Shown here: one piece after another, positions 1 through 8,334 of the stretch
Layout: each line of letters opens with the position of its first letter
Position numbering within the stretch: position 1 is the first letter of the stretch
Assembly (NCBI GenBank): GCA_019894765.1
Contig: JAGXNT010000049.1
Coordinates: forward strand, 1 to 64,000
DNA length: 64,000 bases
Source of the DNA: Candidatus Heimdallarchaeota archaeon
GTDB lineage: Archaea > Asgardarchaeota > Heimdallarchaeia > JABLTI01
Direction: 5' to 3'
Made by a program: the position numbers and the translations under genes
The notes under the pieces: model-generated
What the model was told of the DNA's origin: nothing
Seen by the model: the letters and a program-made list of their open reading frames with translations, nothing else
Databases searched by the model: none

Positions 1-31
1 GTAGAATCATACCAATCTAGACCACCCGGCC
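1..31 (-). tRNA. tRNA-Pro, 5' half, cut by the window edge
   Basis: Read on the minus strand from position 31 down to 1, this is the first 31 bases of a tRNA: a 7-base acceptor strand GGCCGGG, then TG, then a D-arm containing GGTCTAG and GGTATGATTC. That D-arm wording is typical of tRNA-Pro. The anticodon and the 3' half lie outside the window, so the isotype is inferred from the D-arm only. A TTTTTAATAAAC stretch on the minus strand near 60-71 is a reasonable TATA element for it. Confidence 0.7.
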
Positions 32-251
32 ATTATTTGTTTGTTTTGTGCTTTTCTTGTTTATTAAAAATGTTTTCTTCTTTTTGTCTTGCAAATTATT
101 GTTTTTTCCTCCTTTTAAATGTAGGTTTCAAGTAATACTTGGATATTCTTCGGTCTTTTTTAGATACTTGTCACATCTTATGCTTATTTGTCTCTTATTT
201 GGTAGTTTAAAAGCACTCATTTGTAGTGTAATATCAAAGGAGAAGAATCTC

Positions 252-515
252 TTGACCCTCTCAAAAAATTGTCCCACTGAATCCCCCACCAAAAACAAAA
301 GCTCGAAATCTGTTGACGATGACGATTGTCTTATTTGTCGCATTTCGAGAATTAGGCACGAGCGACCAGATATTGTTAAATGGTATATTTCATCTGACAA
401 ACCACAGCAAGAAAAAATAAAACTCGCAACCCTTCTAACCGGTATCAAGTTCGATAAGGAAATCGTTGAGTATCTTGACGATCCACATGTTCAGCAGTTT
501 GTTTTTTCAGAATAA
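252..515 (+). CDS. Small acidic hypothetical protein with a CxxC pair
   Basis: I do not recognise this protein. The open frame extends upstream to a GTG at 48, but residues there are Phe/Leu-rich low-complexity sequence that would overlap the promoter of the divergent tRNA. The TTG at 252 follows AAAGGAG (236-242) at good spacing, and TTG starts are used elsewhere in this window. From 252 the product is 87 residues: a Ser/Lys-rich start, an Asp run with CLIC, then a charged helical half ending in YLDDPHVQQFVFSE. The in-frame ATG at 180 is an alternative start. The gene ends tail-to-tail with the surface protein that follows. Confidence 0.4.
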   Translation: MTLSKNCPTESPTKNKSSKSVDDDDCLICRISRIRHERPDIVKWYISSDKPQQEKIKLATLLTGIKFDKEIVEYLDDPHVQQFVFSE

Positions 516-526
516 TTTGTTTTCTT

Positions 527-2593
527 TTATTCCTCTTCAGTTATTACTTCTGTTGGCTCTGGTACTGGTTCTGGTTCTGTTCTTCTTTGTCTTGAACTTG
601 TAAAAATCAATATCCAAGGGAGGGCCATTGCAATTATTAACCCTAATGTTAGAAGGATGATGCTCCAAGGTGGTAGATTAACTCCCCCTGTGAAATAAAC
701 CATAATAATGAAATTTCCCAAAGGATAAATTCCATCTAAGAACAGCAAGGTATTATTATTTGGTTGATTTGGATACAGCCAACTTTTTCTGCTTTCCATT
801 GTGGGGGAAGAAATATTGAAAGATGACATATTGAGTTCTAAACTATACAACGGTATTAAGTCGTACAACAGCACATCTAATCTAATATTATCTAAATCCA
901 GCTTTAATTCATCAACTTCGAATTGGAACTCGTCTAGTGGGATAGCATAGAAATCTTCCACTTCTTCTGGTATCTGTATTGGTATTATTATTTCTTCGCC
1001 GTCTGTTGTCCAATCGAGATCATAATGAGTGATATTATCAAAGATGCCTGCATTTATGGTTGCTGTTCCCGTCACATTGAAAAATGGTGTCAACAAAACT
1101 GAAACAGTATAATTAAGAAATGTAATGTTAAACAATCTCACTGGATTCAAATTCGTGATTTCTGTGAGATTTTCGCCAATGAACGTCTTGAACGCTGCAA
1201 AATCAACTTGTTCAGGAATTCCTAATTCTGTTAAAGTAAAGATTTCTGTTTCACCTAACGGTGTAATGAGTTTAACTGTCCCCTCAAAGCGTCCCCAAAA
1301 TCGACTGTTTTCTCCTGAAATACCTAGTTTTAGATTTACATTATCTCCTGCATTTACTTTTGTTGGAGCATCAACTGTTACTGTTATTGGTGACATAAGA
1401 CCGATATCCAAGAAGAGACTCATATTTATAGCAAGAGTTTCATCTCCCAGATATGCATCTGCACCAAATGGTCCAACTGAATGATTAAAGTTGAATGATC
1501 TCGAGTCAATTCTTACATAGTCATACTCCATCGGTAATGGAGCTGTTGTTTTCCAGCTGTAAATTTTAAGCCCCTCATCAAATTCAGCTGAAAATATAAG
1601 ATCATCTTTAGCTATGACGTTGAACGCTTTTCCCTCGCCTTCATCTTGGAATTTTCCAACACTCTTTATGTTATCAAAATTCGTGATATCCACAATTTCT
1701 ATACCATCGATTTCATTTGCTAAATATGCAAAACTATCATTTATCCAAATATTCCATGTTTTGCCATTTTCTAAATTACTATAGTTTGCTACAATTTTTG
1801 GTCGTCTTAATCCTTTTATATTTACGACTTTAATACCATTTTCTTTATTTGCAATGTATGCGAGATCATTTCTTACTGCCACACTTACAGTATCTTCGAA
1901 TTCAGCTTTAACTTCTGAGATTTTTCTCGGAGAAGTTGGATCAGAAATATCCACTATTTCCAATCCTTTATTTGCTCCTGCAGCTACAAAAGCAATGTCT
2001 TCTCTTACGTAGATATCAAAAGGTTGACCATCATATGTACCAATTTTTTGGGGATTTCCAATATCTGTTATATCAATAATTTCTATTCCATTGATTCTAT
2101 CTACAAGATATACTAAATCACTAACTATGAGAACTTTCCAAGCAATTCCGCTATCACTTAACGACCCCAATTCAATAATACTAAGTGGATTTGTTATATC
2201 TAATATTTTCAAGCCGGCTCTCCCATGAGCAATAAATGCCATATCAGCTATTATTTTTACATCATACACACTTTCGCCATCAGCTTGATACTCATTTACA
2301 TATGTTGGATTTGATGGATTGGTAATATCTAGTATAACTAATCCTTTGACTTGATCAGCGAGAAAAACATAATTATTGTAAAACGCTACCCCTACTACTT
2401 CTCCTCCAGTATCGTATTGCCCTACTTTCTTTATATTGTTATTATTTGTTGTTAACTGGTTAGTGATTTCTCCGTTACTTACTCCTTGTATATTTGCAAC
2501 TAAGAAAGTTTGTGAAAACACACTTATTATCATAATTAGAGAGAGTAGAGTAAAATAGCTTGTCTTTCTTAATCGCATTTTTTCCGCCTTCAC
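527..2593 (-). CDS. Membrane-anchored surface protein with an LVIVD-type seven-bladed beta-propeller
   Basis: This is a predicted exported, membrane-anchored protein of 688 residues. Residues 1-34 form a Sec-type signal peptide. From about 50 to 345 there are seven repeats of about 42 residues, each with the pattern 'V.V..D.aYvA....GL.IvDIsnP..P', which is the LVIVD repeat; seven copies fit one closed propeller. Residues 345-640 are beta-rich and carry several N-glycosylation sequons. A single transmembrane helix (WSIILLTLGLIIAMALPWIL, near 645-664) precedes a short basic then Pro/Glu-rich cytoplasmic tail. LVIVD propellers are typical of archaeal and bacterial cell-surface proteins. The ligand is unknown. 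It appears monocistronic and convergent with the small gene before it. Confidence 0.75.
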   Translation of the reverse strand: MKAEKMRLRKTSYFTLLSLIMIISVFSQTFLVANIQGVSNGEITNQLTTNNNNIKKVGQYDTGGEVVGVAFYNNYVFLADQVKGLVILDITNPSNPTYVNEYQADGESVYDVKIIADMAFIAHGRAGLKILDITNPLSIIELGSLSDSGIAWKVLIVSDLVYLVDRINGIEIIDITDIGNPQKIGTYDGQPFDIYVREDIAFVAAGANKGLEIVDISDPTSPRKISEVKAEFEDTVSVAVRNDLAYIANKENGIKVVNIKGLRRPKIVANYSNLENGKTWNIWINDSFAYLANEIDGIEIVDITNFDNIKSVGKFQDEGEGKAFNVIAKDDLIFSAEFDEGLKIYSWKTTAPLPMEYDYVRIDSRSFNFNHSVGPFGADAYLGDETLAINMSLFLDIGLMSPITVTVDAPTKVNAGDNVNLKLGISGENSRFWGRFEGTVKLITPLGETEIFTLTELGIPEQVDFAAFKTFIGENLTEITNLNPVRLFNITFLNYTVSVLLTPFFNVTGTATINAGIFDNITHYDLDWTTDGEEIIIPIQIPEEVEDFYAIPLDEFQFEVDELKLDLDNIRLDVLLYDLIPLYSLELNMSSFNISSPTMESRKSWLYPNQPNNNTLLFLDGIYPLGNFIIMVYFTGGVNLPPWSIILLTLGLIIAMALPWILIFTSSRQRRTEPEPVPEPTEVITEEE

Positions 2594-2737
2594 TCTTTTC
2601 AGAACTTTATATTATATCTTTACACTTTCTGTGATTTTAAGCTATATGTTCACTATTACTGGTATTTTGTCTGCTATTTTATCAATTTCTAAGGTTCTTA
2701 TATAGTCTTTTCAGAATTTATCTTCGAGTGGATTGAA

Positions 2738-3520
2738 ATGGTAACATCTTACAATCTCTTTACATCCGTTTCATGGATAATAACTGGGTTAATTTCTGCT
2801 ATACTTAGTTCCTTGTTTCTTGCTAAAAATCCTAAGAAAAGGTTGAATCAGCTTTTCTCTGCAGGATTTATTGCTTGGTCTTTATCAATGGTCTTAAATG
2901 GAATTCTTTTTGCAGTAGCTTATCGATCACTAACTGCAGCGAATATCTTACGCGATTTTGCTGTCGTCTTTGGCGTTCTTAGCGCGTTCATTCTCTTTGC
3001 AGCAGCTTATGGTATTTACTTTGGTGCGGAATCACTTAATTGGATTCTCTACATTAGCTCAATCATCATTGCGGGAGTTTTATCTGGCTTTGGTGCGGTT
3101 AATGATTGGGTAACTCTCGATGGTTTAGGGGGATTCAAAACCACAGACAATCTTATTGGCAAAATTTGCACTCAAATCATTACTGCTGTTTTCGTAGTTG
3201 CTGCGAATGTATTACTTATCTTAACATATCGTTCCTCTAAGAATCCTCAGGCAAAGAAACGTGTTGGTTTTTTCGTCATTGGTTATTCTACAATTATTAT
3301 TGGATTACTTATGTTCGTCATTGATTCCTTTATCCTAATCTCTCCCTATGTGTTTCCAACCTTTGCTCTAATTGCATGGGTCATGGGGCCCATTTTAATG
3401 CTTATAGGTTTCTATGTGAAGGCAGAATCCGACTCGCCCACTCTAGCCAAGGAAGCGGCTCTGAGTGAATCCCAACTTCTTAAGACAAAACAAGAGCAGA
3501 AAATCGAAAAACCCTCGTGA
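2738..3520 (+). CDS. Seven-transmembrane protein of unknown function
   Basis: A 260-residue integral membrane protein with seven well-separated hydrophobic helices and a hydrophilic Ser/Glu/Lys-rich C-terminal tail of about 30 residues. The layout resembles the 7-TM sensory modules of archaeal signalling proteins, but no output domain is attached. The last helix (FALIAWVMGPILMLIGFYVK) has no lysine at its centre, so a retinal-binding rhodopsin is unlikely. The ATG at 2738 directly precedes the first helix. It is transcribed away from the propeller gene and ends in a long inverted repeat (3519-3580). I cannot assign a function. Confidence 0.65.
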   Translation: MVTSYNLFTSVSWIITGLISAILSSLFLAKNPKKRLNQLFSAGFIAWSLSMVLNGILFAVAYRSLTAANILRDFAVVFGVLSAFILFAAAYGIYFGAESLNWILYISSIIIAGVLSGFGAVNDWVTLDGLGGFKTTDNLIGKICTQIITAVFVVAANVLLILTYRSSKNPQAKKRVGFFVIGYSTIIIGLLMFVIDSFILISPYVFPTFALIAWVMGPILMLIGFYVKAESDSPTLAKEAALSESQLLKTKQEQKIEKPS

Positions 3521-3580
3521 ATAGGTGGTTCGGCAGCCCGAAGTCATTTCCCTTGTAACTTTTTGCTATGCCACCTATTC
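3519..3580. terminator. Long inverted repeat between convergent genes; bidirectional terminator or structured RNA
   Basis: GAATAGGTGG at 3519-3528 and CCACCTATTC at 3571-3580 form a perfect 10-bp stem. Inside is a second small hairpin, TTCGG-cagc-CCGAA. On the plus strand the stem is followed by a pyrimidine stretch ending in eight Ts; on the minus strand it is followed by GAGGGTTTTTCG. The stem overlaps the stop codon of the 7-TM gene and lies between two convergent genes, so a bidirectional terminator is the simplest reading. The size and nested hairpin would also suit a small stable RNA. Confidence 0.5.
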
Positions 3581-3626
3581 CCCTCTTCTCATTTTTTTTC
3601 AATAAAATAAAAAAGGAAATGAGTTA

Positions 3627-4448
3627 TTAACTCATTAAAATACGATTTGTAATTTCAACTGCTCTGTGAGCGTCAGCTCTTGTTGGACGGTAGTTCTCAT
3701 GTTCAATTCTGTTTAGTATGATATTTACGAATTTGAATTCCTTAAGAACTTCCATTCCTTTTGTTACTCCTTTATCAATTAGCATTCCCAAGGTTAACTG
3801 TTCATCAAACAAACCTTGTCTAACTCTTAATTCCGCTTCGACACTTTTTGTGCATTCAGTTATACAATCACGATATTTTTCTTCATCGAATAATAGTTCA
3901 AATGTTGTTTTTGTTGGTAGAGCTATTTCCTTTGGTTCGGGTTTCGCGGCAGGAGGTGGAGGTGTTGGTCGTTTTTCAGTTTCAGGTTCATCTTTAGGAG
4001 GGTGTGGTGGAGGTGGAGTATCTTCTCCTCTCATCATTTTCTTTGTAATATCCTCAGAGGGATGGGGAAGATCATCTTTAGGAGGTGGGGGTAAGGGAGG
4101 TCTCTTCTCTTCCTTAGGAGCTGGAGGAGGGGGAGGAACATCTTTTCGTTCAGGTTCATCCGTTTTTGGTGGGGATGGCAAGGATGTAGAAGGTTCGTCA
4201 TCTGTTGGTCCATCCATTAAAAACTTCAGTTCTTTTGCACGCACAATGTACTCCTTCGCTTTTACATAATAACTATCACGTATTCTTTTCGTTCTTTCAA
4301 TAGCGATTAATTGATTCAAAAGCTCAGCTGCATGTAGAAATTGATCAAAAGCAATTTTCAAATCGCCATTTCTTTCCGCATCTATTGCTTTTTTCGCAGC
4401 CTTTTTTACTCTTTCAAACAAATACTTTGATTCTGACATTTTTCTCAC
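3627..4448 (-). CDS. MIT-like domain, polyproline linker and HEPN-like C-terminal domain
   Basis: This 273-residue protein has three parts. Residues about 3-77 form a three-helix region whose spacing (AAKKAIDAERNGDLKIAFDQ, then AAELL, then KAKEYIVRAKELKFLM) matches MIT domains, the ESCRT-III-binding domain of Vps4/CdvC. Residues about 80-178 are a Pro/Asp/Glu/Lys linker with several PPPPP and PPPP runs. Residues about 180-273 are helical, with LGMLIDKG, then RIEHENYRPTRADAHRAVEI, a layout like HEPN/DUF4145 domains. The MIT call is a pattern match, not a search result. In Asgard archaea, MIT domains and polyproline stretches point to ESCRT and profilin/actin partners respectively. No Vps4-type ATPase is present in this protein or in the window. 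Confidence 0.55.
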   Translation of the reverse strand: MRKMSESKYLFERVKKAAKKAIDAERNGDLKIAFDQFLHAAELLNQLIAIERTKRIRDSYYVKAKEYIVRAKELKFLMDGPTDDEPSTSLPSPPKTDEPERKDVPPPPPAPKEEKRPPLPPPPKDDLPHPSEDITKKMMRGEDTPPPPHPPKDEPETEKRPTPPPPAAKPEPKEIALPTKTTFELLFDEEKYRDCITECTKSVEAELRVRQGLFDEQLTLGMLIDKGVTKGMEVLKEFKFVNIILNRIEHENYRPTRADAHRAVEITNRILMS

Positions 4449-4631
4449 AACTAATTTAGCTAAAACACTATCTTAAATATTCATAATCAATGTATACCTT
4501 CTGAGATTTGAAGGTTTTTAAATTAAAATCAAATAAGCCTGATTTTCTGTGATAAAAACGCCATAGTTATGCTAGGAATAAAAGAATTTAAATAAGAGAT
4601 AGTTCTCCAACGATTTCAGTGGTGTAGTTAT

Positions 4632-4913
4632 ATGACTCTCAGACAAAGCGTAAACAAACGCAAAGGCAAATGGGGTCGAGTTAAAGAATTCGAATCTATT
4701 GAGCGTGCACTCATTGTCGATAAAGACCTCAAAGAAAAAATGATAAAGGAAATCCCAAAACAAAAAGTGATCACTCCTACATCAATTTGCCAAAGATATC
4801 AAGTTCGTATGCATGCTGCAAAAGAAATTCTCAAAGAGCTAGAAACTAGTGGACAGATTGTTTTTCATAAGAAAACTGCTTACACCAAAATATACAAAGC
4901 AGTTCAAGAATGA
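4632..4913 (+). CDS. rps25e: Small ribosomal subunit protein eS25
   Basis: A 93-residue protein with the S25e winged-helix pattern: a basic N-terminus (RKGKWGRVKEFESIERALIV), then KEKMIKEIPKQKVITPTSIC and a helix-turn-helix rich in Lys and Ala ending in GQIVFHKKTAYTKIYKAV. It is a component of the 30S subunit head shared by archaea (notably TACK and Asgard groups) and eukaryotes and absent from bacteria. The ATG at 4632 matches the usual family start. It is monocistronic, divergent from the MIT-like gene, with the element GATAAAAACGCC about 80 bases upstream as a possible promoter. Confidence 0.9.
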   Translation: MTLRQSVNKRKGKWGRVKEFESIERALIVDKDLKEKMIKEIPKQKVITPTSICQRYQVRMHAAKEILKELETSGQIVFHKKTAYTKIYKAVQE

Positions 4914-4959
4914 ACAAGCAAGTTTCTTGCCTAAATTTCTTCTTTTAATTAGATCAGAT

Positions 4960-5391
4960 TTACCAAGATTCCCATTTAATTGAGACTTCTATTTCTTTCA
5001 ATTCTCCATCACTTTTCAAAATAAAACCTGAAGGTTTCTCTATATTTTTTGTAGAACTTATCAGCCAAACATATGGATTGATTTCCATATAGTTTAGGTC
5101 AGTATTTGATGGACTTGGTGGGGCAGGATGTGTATGAAAAATACCGATTATTCTTTTTCCTTTTTCTTCTGCTGATTTATAGATATCCAGAAGCACTAAA
5201 GGATCAACTGTAAAAGACACAGGGGATTTGTCAATATTTTCTGGAGAGAATACCAGTTCTGCAAAAGCAATATTGTCTTTAATTTTTCCAGCAATAATTG
5301 ATACAGATTCATGAGGAAGACAGTTTTTTGCATGTTTTATTAATTGTAAAAACAATTCTTGTGTAATTACTATTTTATCCACTTCTTCCAT
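4960..5391 (-). CDS. JAMM/MPN metalloprotease-like protein
   Basis: A 143-residue single-domain JAB1/MPN/Mov34 protein. The JAMM zinc motif is complete: Glu28 in LPHESVSI, His86 and His88 in FHTHP, Ser95 and Asp98 in SPSNTDL. Related stand-alone archaeal enzymes remove ubiquitin-like (SAMP/Urm1-type) modifiers from proteins or act in sulfur-carrier processing. The intact catalytic residues suggest an active isopeptidase-type enzyme. No ubiquitin-like or E1-like gene is next to it, so its substrate is unknown. It is convergent with eS25. Confidence 0.85.
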   Translation of the reverse strand: MEEVDKIVITQELFLQLIKHAKNCLPHESVSIIAGKIKDNIAFAELVFSPENIDKSPVSFTVDPLVLLDIYKSAEEKGKRIIGIFHTHPAPPSPSNTDLNYMEINPYVWLISSTKNIEKPSGFILKSDGELKEIEVSIKWESW

Positions 5392-5530
5392 GTATGTATT
5401 CTTGTTTTCTTGTAATAATAATTATTTGTAATTTGAATTTATGATAAAAATTGCTTATGCGTACTTTTTCATAAAATTAAGAAAAGTTATTAAAGAGTTA
5501 TCGAACAAAAAAGATTAACACCTCTTTTTT

Positions 5531-5618
5531 GCGGGGGTAGCCCAGTTAGGTCAAAGGCGTGGGGTTTAGGACCCCATCTCGTAGGAGTTCGTGTGTTCAA
5601 ATCGCATCCCCCGCACCA
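5531..5618 (+). tRNA. tRNA-Leu, anticodon TAG
   Basis: A class II tRNA with an extended variable arm. The acceptor strands GCGGGGG (5531-5537) and CCCCCGC (5608-5614) pair fully. The anticodon stem TGGGG/CCCCA closes a 7-base loop TTTAGGA, giving anticodon TAG, which reads CUA leucine codons. The T-loop is TTCAAAT with a 5-bp stem. Discriminator A and CCA (5616-5618) are encoded in the DNA. Confidence 0.95.
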
Positions 5619-5713
5619 CTTTCCTTCTTTTGGGAAATGGATAATAAACTTATAATAATGATTGAATCCATCAATTACTAGTCAATACGTGATAATTGTA
5701 TTAAGGTGATTTA

Positions 5714-6394
5714 TTGTCTAAACCTATCCTTGTAACTGAAGAGTTAGTCAAAATATTTTCCCAGGGTACTCCTTTAGAAGTTCATGCCTTACGAGGAGTA
5801 AATCTCGAGATTGAAAAGGGTGAGATTGTTGCCGTAATGGGTCCTTCAGGTTGCGGGAAAACCACTCTATTAAATATGATAGGTGGACTTGATAAACCAA
5901 CATCAGGTAAAGTTTGGATAGGAAATGAAGAAATTACTGATTATCCTGATCATGAAATCACGACTTTTAGGAAACAGAATCTTAGTTTTATTTTCCAATT
6001 TTTCAATTTATTCGATGTTCTTACTGCAGTTGAAAACGTAGCATTACCATTGCTATTAATGGGCGAACCTACTAAAGCCGCAGAAGAGAAATCCAAGTCT
6101 ATTTTACGAGAAGTTGGTATGGGGAGTAGACTGTATAATAGACCAAATGAAATGTCTGGTGGTCAAAGACAGCGAGTAGCTATAGCCAGATCGCTAATTA
6201 CTAATCCGAAGATAATTCTTGCAGATGAACCAACGGGTGATTTATCAAGTGTTATCTCGAGAGATATTATGAAGTTATTTAGAAGATTAAATGAAGATCT
6301 TGGTCAGACATTTGTTCTAGTAACTCATTCTGAGTTGATAGGCTCTCTTTGTGATAGAATTATTAAGATGAATGATGGATTAATAATTTCCTAA
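5714..6394 (+). CDS. ABC transporter ATP-binding protein, MacB/LolD class
   Basis: A 226-residue complete ABC ATPase: Walker A GPSGCGKT at 43-50, Q-loop in IFQFFNLF, signature SGGQRQR from 148, Walker B with Asp171 and the catalytic Glu172 (ILADEPTGDL), and the H-loop His in LVTHSE. The short length and motif wording place it with MacB/LolD/FtsE-like ATPases that work with FtsX-type permeases. No permease is adjacent, so its partner must be encoded elsewhere. The start is TTG at 5714, preceded by AAGGTGAT. It lies about 95 bases after tRNA-Leu. Confidence 0.88.
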   Translation: MSKPILVTEELVKIFSQGTPLEVHALRGVNLEIEKGEIVAVMGPSGCGKTTLLNMIGGLDKPTSGKVWIGNEEITDYPDHEITTFRKQNLSFIFQFFNLFDVLTAVENVALPLLLMGEPTKAAEEKSKSILREVGMGSRLYNRPNEMSGGQRQRVAIARSLITNPKIILADEPTGDLSSVISRDIMKLFRRLNEDLGQTFVLVTHSELIGSLCDRIIKMNDGLIIS

Positions 6395-6450
6395 AAAAAA
6401 TTAAAAAAAACTAGGAAATAGTTTTAAGTTTCTGATATATCAATAAAGGT

Positions 6451-7965
6451 ATGTCTGTCGAAGAAAAAATTCCAGAAGATAGTCAAATCTTGGAATTAGC
6501 CAGTAAAGACGATGAGATTGAGATAGAAACAAAAACCTCTTTTTGGAATGTCTTCAAATGGTCTATGTACGATTTAGCTAACACAATTTATTCTATGGTC
6601 ATTGTATCATTGATTATTAACCAATACGTGCTTATAATTGGACAAGTAGAACTTGGATATACCTATACCCAAGCAGATGCAGTTTACAACATCATGTTTG
6701 CTATTATGCAAATTGTTGTTGCAATTGGCATGCCAATAATGGGTGCTTTGAGTGATAGAGCAGGAAAAAGAAAACCTTTTGTTTTAGTTTTAACAGGAGT
6801 AATACTTCTTTTTGCTAGTCTTTTGGGTATTTACAAAAGCTTAGCAATGGTGATCATTTTCTATGTTATAGCAAATATTGCTTACCAATGGAGTCTTGCT
6901 TTTTATGATTCCATGCTCGCATTTATCGCTAATCCAAAGGACGTAGGTAAGGTTGGTGGTTTCGGAGTTGCTTTTGGTTACTTTGGTACATTAATTGGAA
7001 TGGCTGTAATGTTAGTTTTACAAGACGTTCTTGGATGGGGTACCCCAGTCAGTCAAATTACAGCTGATAATCCAGTGCTTTCATATGGTTACTATAGTAA
7101 TGCTTGGACTTTTGTTATTGCCATGGGGTTATTCGCTGTTTGTGCTATACCTTTCATTTTCGTAAATGAAAAACAAAAGAAAGGTAAAATGCCTAAATTT
7201 GGTCTGCTTATGCGGGATTCTCTTAGACAAGTTGGTCAAACTTTCAGAGACATTCGAAAACACAGAGAGATGTTCAAGTTCATCTTGGGTTATTTCTTAG
7301 TTGTTGATGTAGCAAATATCATTGTTGCAAAAATGTTTCTCATAGTTAGAGATGGAATGCTGATGCCCTCAAGCTTTAGTATGATTTTCATAATCATTTC
7401 CACGGTTTCTGCAGTTATTTTCACATATTTCATTGGTATGATTGCAAGTAAATGGGGCGGCAAAATTGCGTTCTTCGTCGTTGGTGGACTCTGGGCAATA
7501 GCCATAATACTTGGAGTGTTACTTATCTTCTTTGCAGCACCTATTCAAGTGCCTGAAATGCTTGGTGGTGCTGAAGGAACAGGATGGTCGTTTGCATTTA
7601 TTTTAACCTTATTAATGGGCATAATTGCAGGCCCAGCTTTAGGTGGCACTTGGGTAGCTCAAAGAGCTATGGTCACTGAATTAGCTCCTAAGGAAAAGTT
7701 TGGTGAATATTTTGGTTTTTCCAAACTCAGTGGCAAGGTTTCTGCTTCTTTAGGTCCGTTAATTTGGTCAGGGGTATTCGCTTTATACAATGTAATTGCG
7801 TTTAGATTCTTCTTGAATCCATCACTTCACAACGCATATGGTTATTCGATGCTTGTCGTAGGTATCATTATGGTTATTGGCCTTGTTATAATAGGCTTTG
7901 TGAAACCTGAAAGAAAGCTGATCGAAGAAGGCGAAGCAGCGATAGAGAAAGTCTCAGATACTTGA
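6451..7965 (+). CDS. Major facilitator superfamily transporter, Atg22/UMF1-like
   Basis: A 504-residue membrane protein with about 12 transmembrane helices and a 34-residue acidic N-terminal tail. The first helix contains WSMYDLANTIYS, close to the 'YDwANs' signature of the UMF1/Atg22 branch of MFS proteins. The MFS loop motif is present as SDRAGKRKPF at 101-110. Atg22-like proteins are associated with amino-acid efflux in yeast, but for archaeal members the substrate is unknown. It lies 56 bases after the ABC ATPase on the same strand and ends with a clear hairpin plus T-run. Confidence 0.8.
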   Translation: MSVEEKIPEDSQILELASKDDEIEIETKTSFWNVFKWSMYDLANTIYSMVIVSLIINQYVLIIGQVELGYTYTQADAVYNIMFAIMQIVVAIGMPIMGALSDRAGKRKPFVLVLTGVILLFASLLGIYKSLAMVIIFYVIANIAYQWSLAFYDSMLAFIANPKDVGKVGGFGVAFGYFGTLIGMAVMLVLQDVLGWGTPVSQITADNPVLSYGYYSNAWTFVIAMGLFAVCAIPFIFVNEKQKKGKMPKFGLLMRDSLRQVGQTFRDIRKHREMFKFILGYFLVVDVANIIVAKMFLIVRDGMLMPSSFSMIFIIISTVSAVIFTYFIGMIASKWGGKIAFFVVGGLWAIAIILGVLLIFFAAPIQVPEMLGGAEGTGWSFAFILTLLMGIIAGPALGGTWVAQRAMVTELAPKEKFGEYFGFSKLSGKVSASLGPLIWSGVFALYNVIAFRFFLNPSLHNAYGYSMLVVGIIMVIGLVIIGFVKPERKLIEEGEAAIEKVSDT

Positions 7966-7976
7966 ACGAATAATGT

Positions 7977-8012
7977 AGATTTCCTTTTGGGAATCTCACA
8001 TTTTCCTTTTTT
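7977..8012 (+). terminator. Hairpin plus T-run after the MFS gene
   Basis: AGATTTCC and GGGAATCT form an 8-bp stem (one G-T pair) around a TTTT loop at 7977-7996, followed by a T-rich run including eight consecutive Ts. It lies 11 bases after the MFS stop codon. Confidence 0.6.
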
Positions 8013-8105
8013 TTCTTATAAATTCTTATGCAAAAGTTTTTTCTTTACTTGGTTTGATTATATTATAGTTTGAGGATGTGAAAAGGAATTTCCGAAGAAA
8101 AATTA

Positions 8106-8324
8106 GTGGCAAAAGGACCAATATTCAAAACTTTTAAACAAATAACTGATGGGATAAATATCTCTAATGAAATTAAGGATCAAATGATAGATTATTTGGA
8201 AGAAGAATTACTAAAAGAAATCAAATCGATTTGTTCTCTATCTATAGATCTTATGGATTTACAGGGAAAACGTACTATCCAACAAAAAGATTGGGATTTT
8301 ATATTAAAAATATTAAAGAAATAA
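8106..8324 (+). CDS. Small divergent histone-fold-like protein
   Basis: A 72-residue protein starting at GTG 8106. Its layout fits a single histone fold: a short helix (FKTFKQI), a long central helix (NEIKDQMIDYLEEELLKEIK to SLSIDLMDL), then the turn and last helix QGKRTIQQKDWDFILKIL. Archaeal histones end with a 'GRKTvk.eDi..Al' pattern, and GKRTIQQKDWDFIL aligns with it. The N-terminal DNA-contact region is not canonical and the protein is less basic than typical histones, so it may be a dimerisation or transcription-factor-type histone fold. A weak ribosome binding site precedes it. The assignment is by pattern only. Confidence 0.5.
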   Translation: MAKGPIFKTFKQITDGINISNEIKDQMIDYLEEELLKEIKSICSLSIDLMDLQGKRTIQQKDWDFILKILKK

Positions 8325-8334
8325 ATCGATTTTA

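Noticed and set aside
128..448. A 106-codon minus-strand frame opposite the first small gene
   Set aside because: It is fully antisense to the plus-strand frame with a better start signal, and its product resembles no family.
2738..3520. The 7-TM protein as a rhodopsin
   Set aside because: The last helix has no lysine to bind retinal.
3718..4269. A 183-codon plus-strand frame rich in Gly and Ser
   Set aside because: It is the antisense reading of the polyproline-coding stretch of the MIT-like protein.
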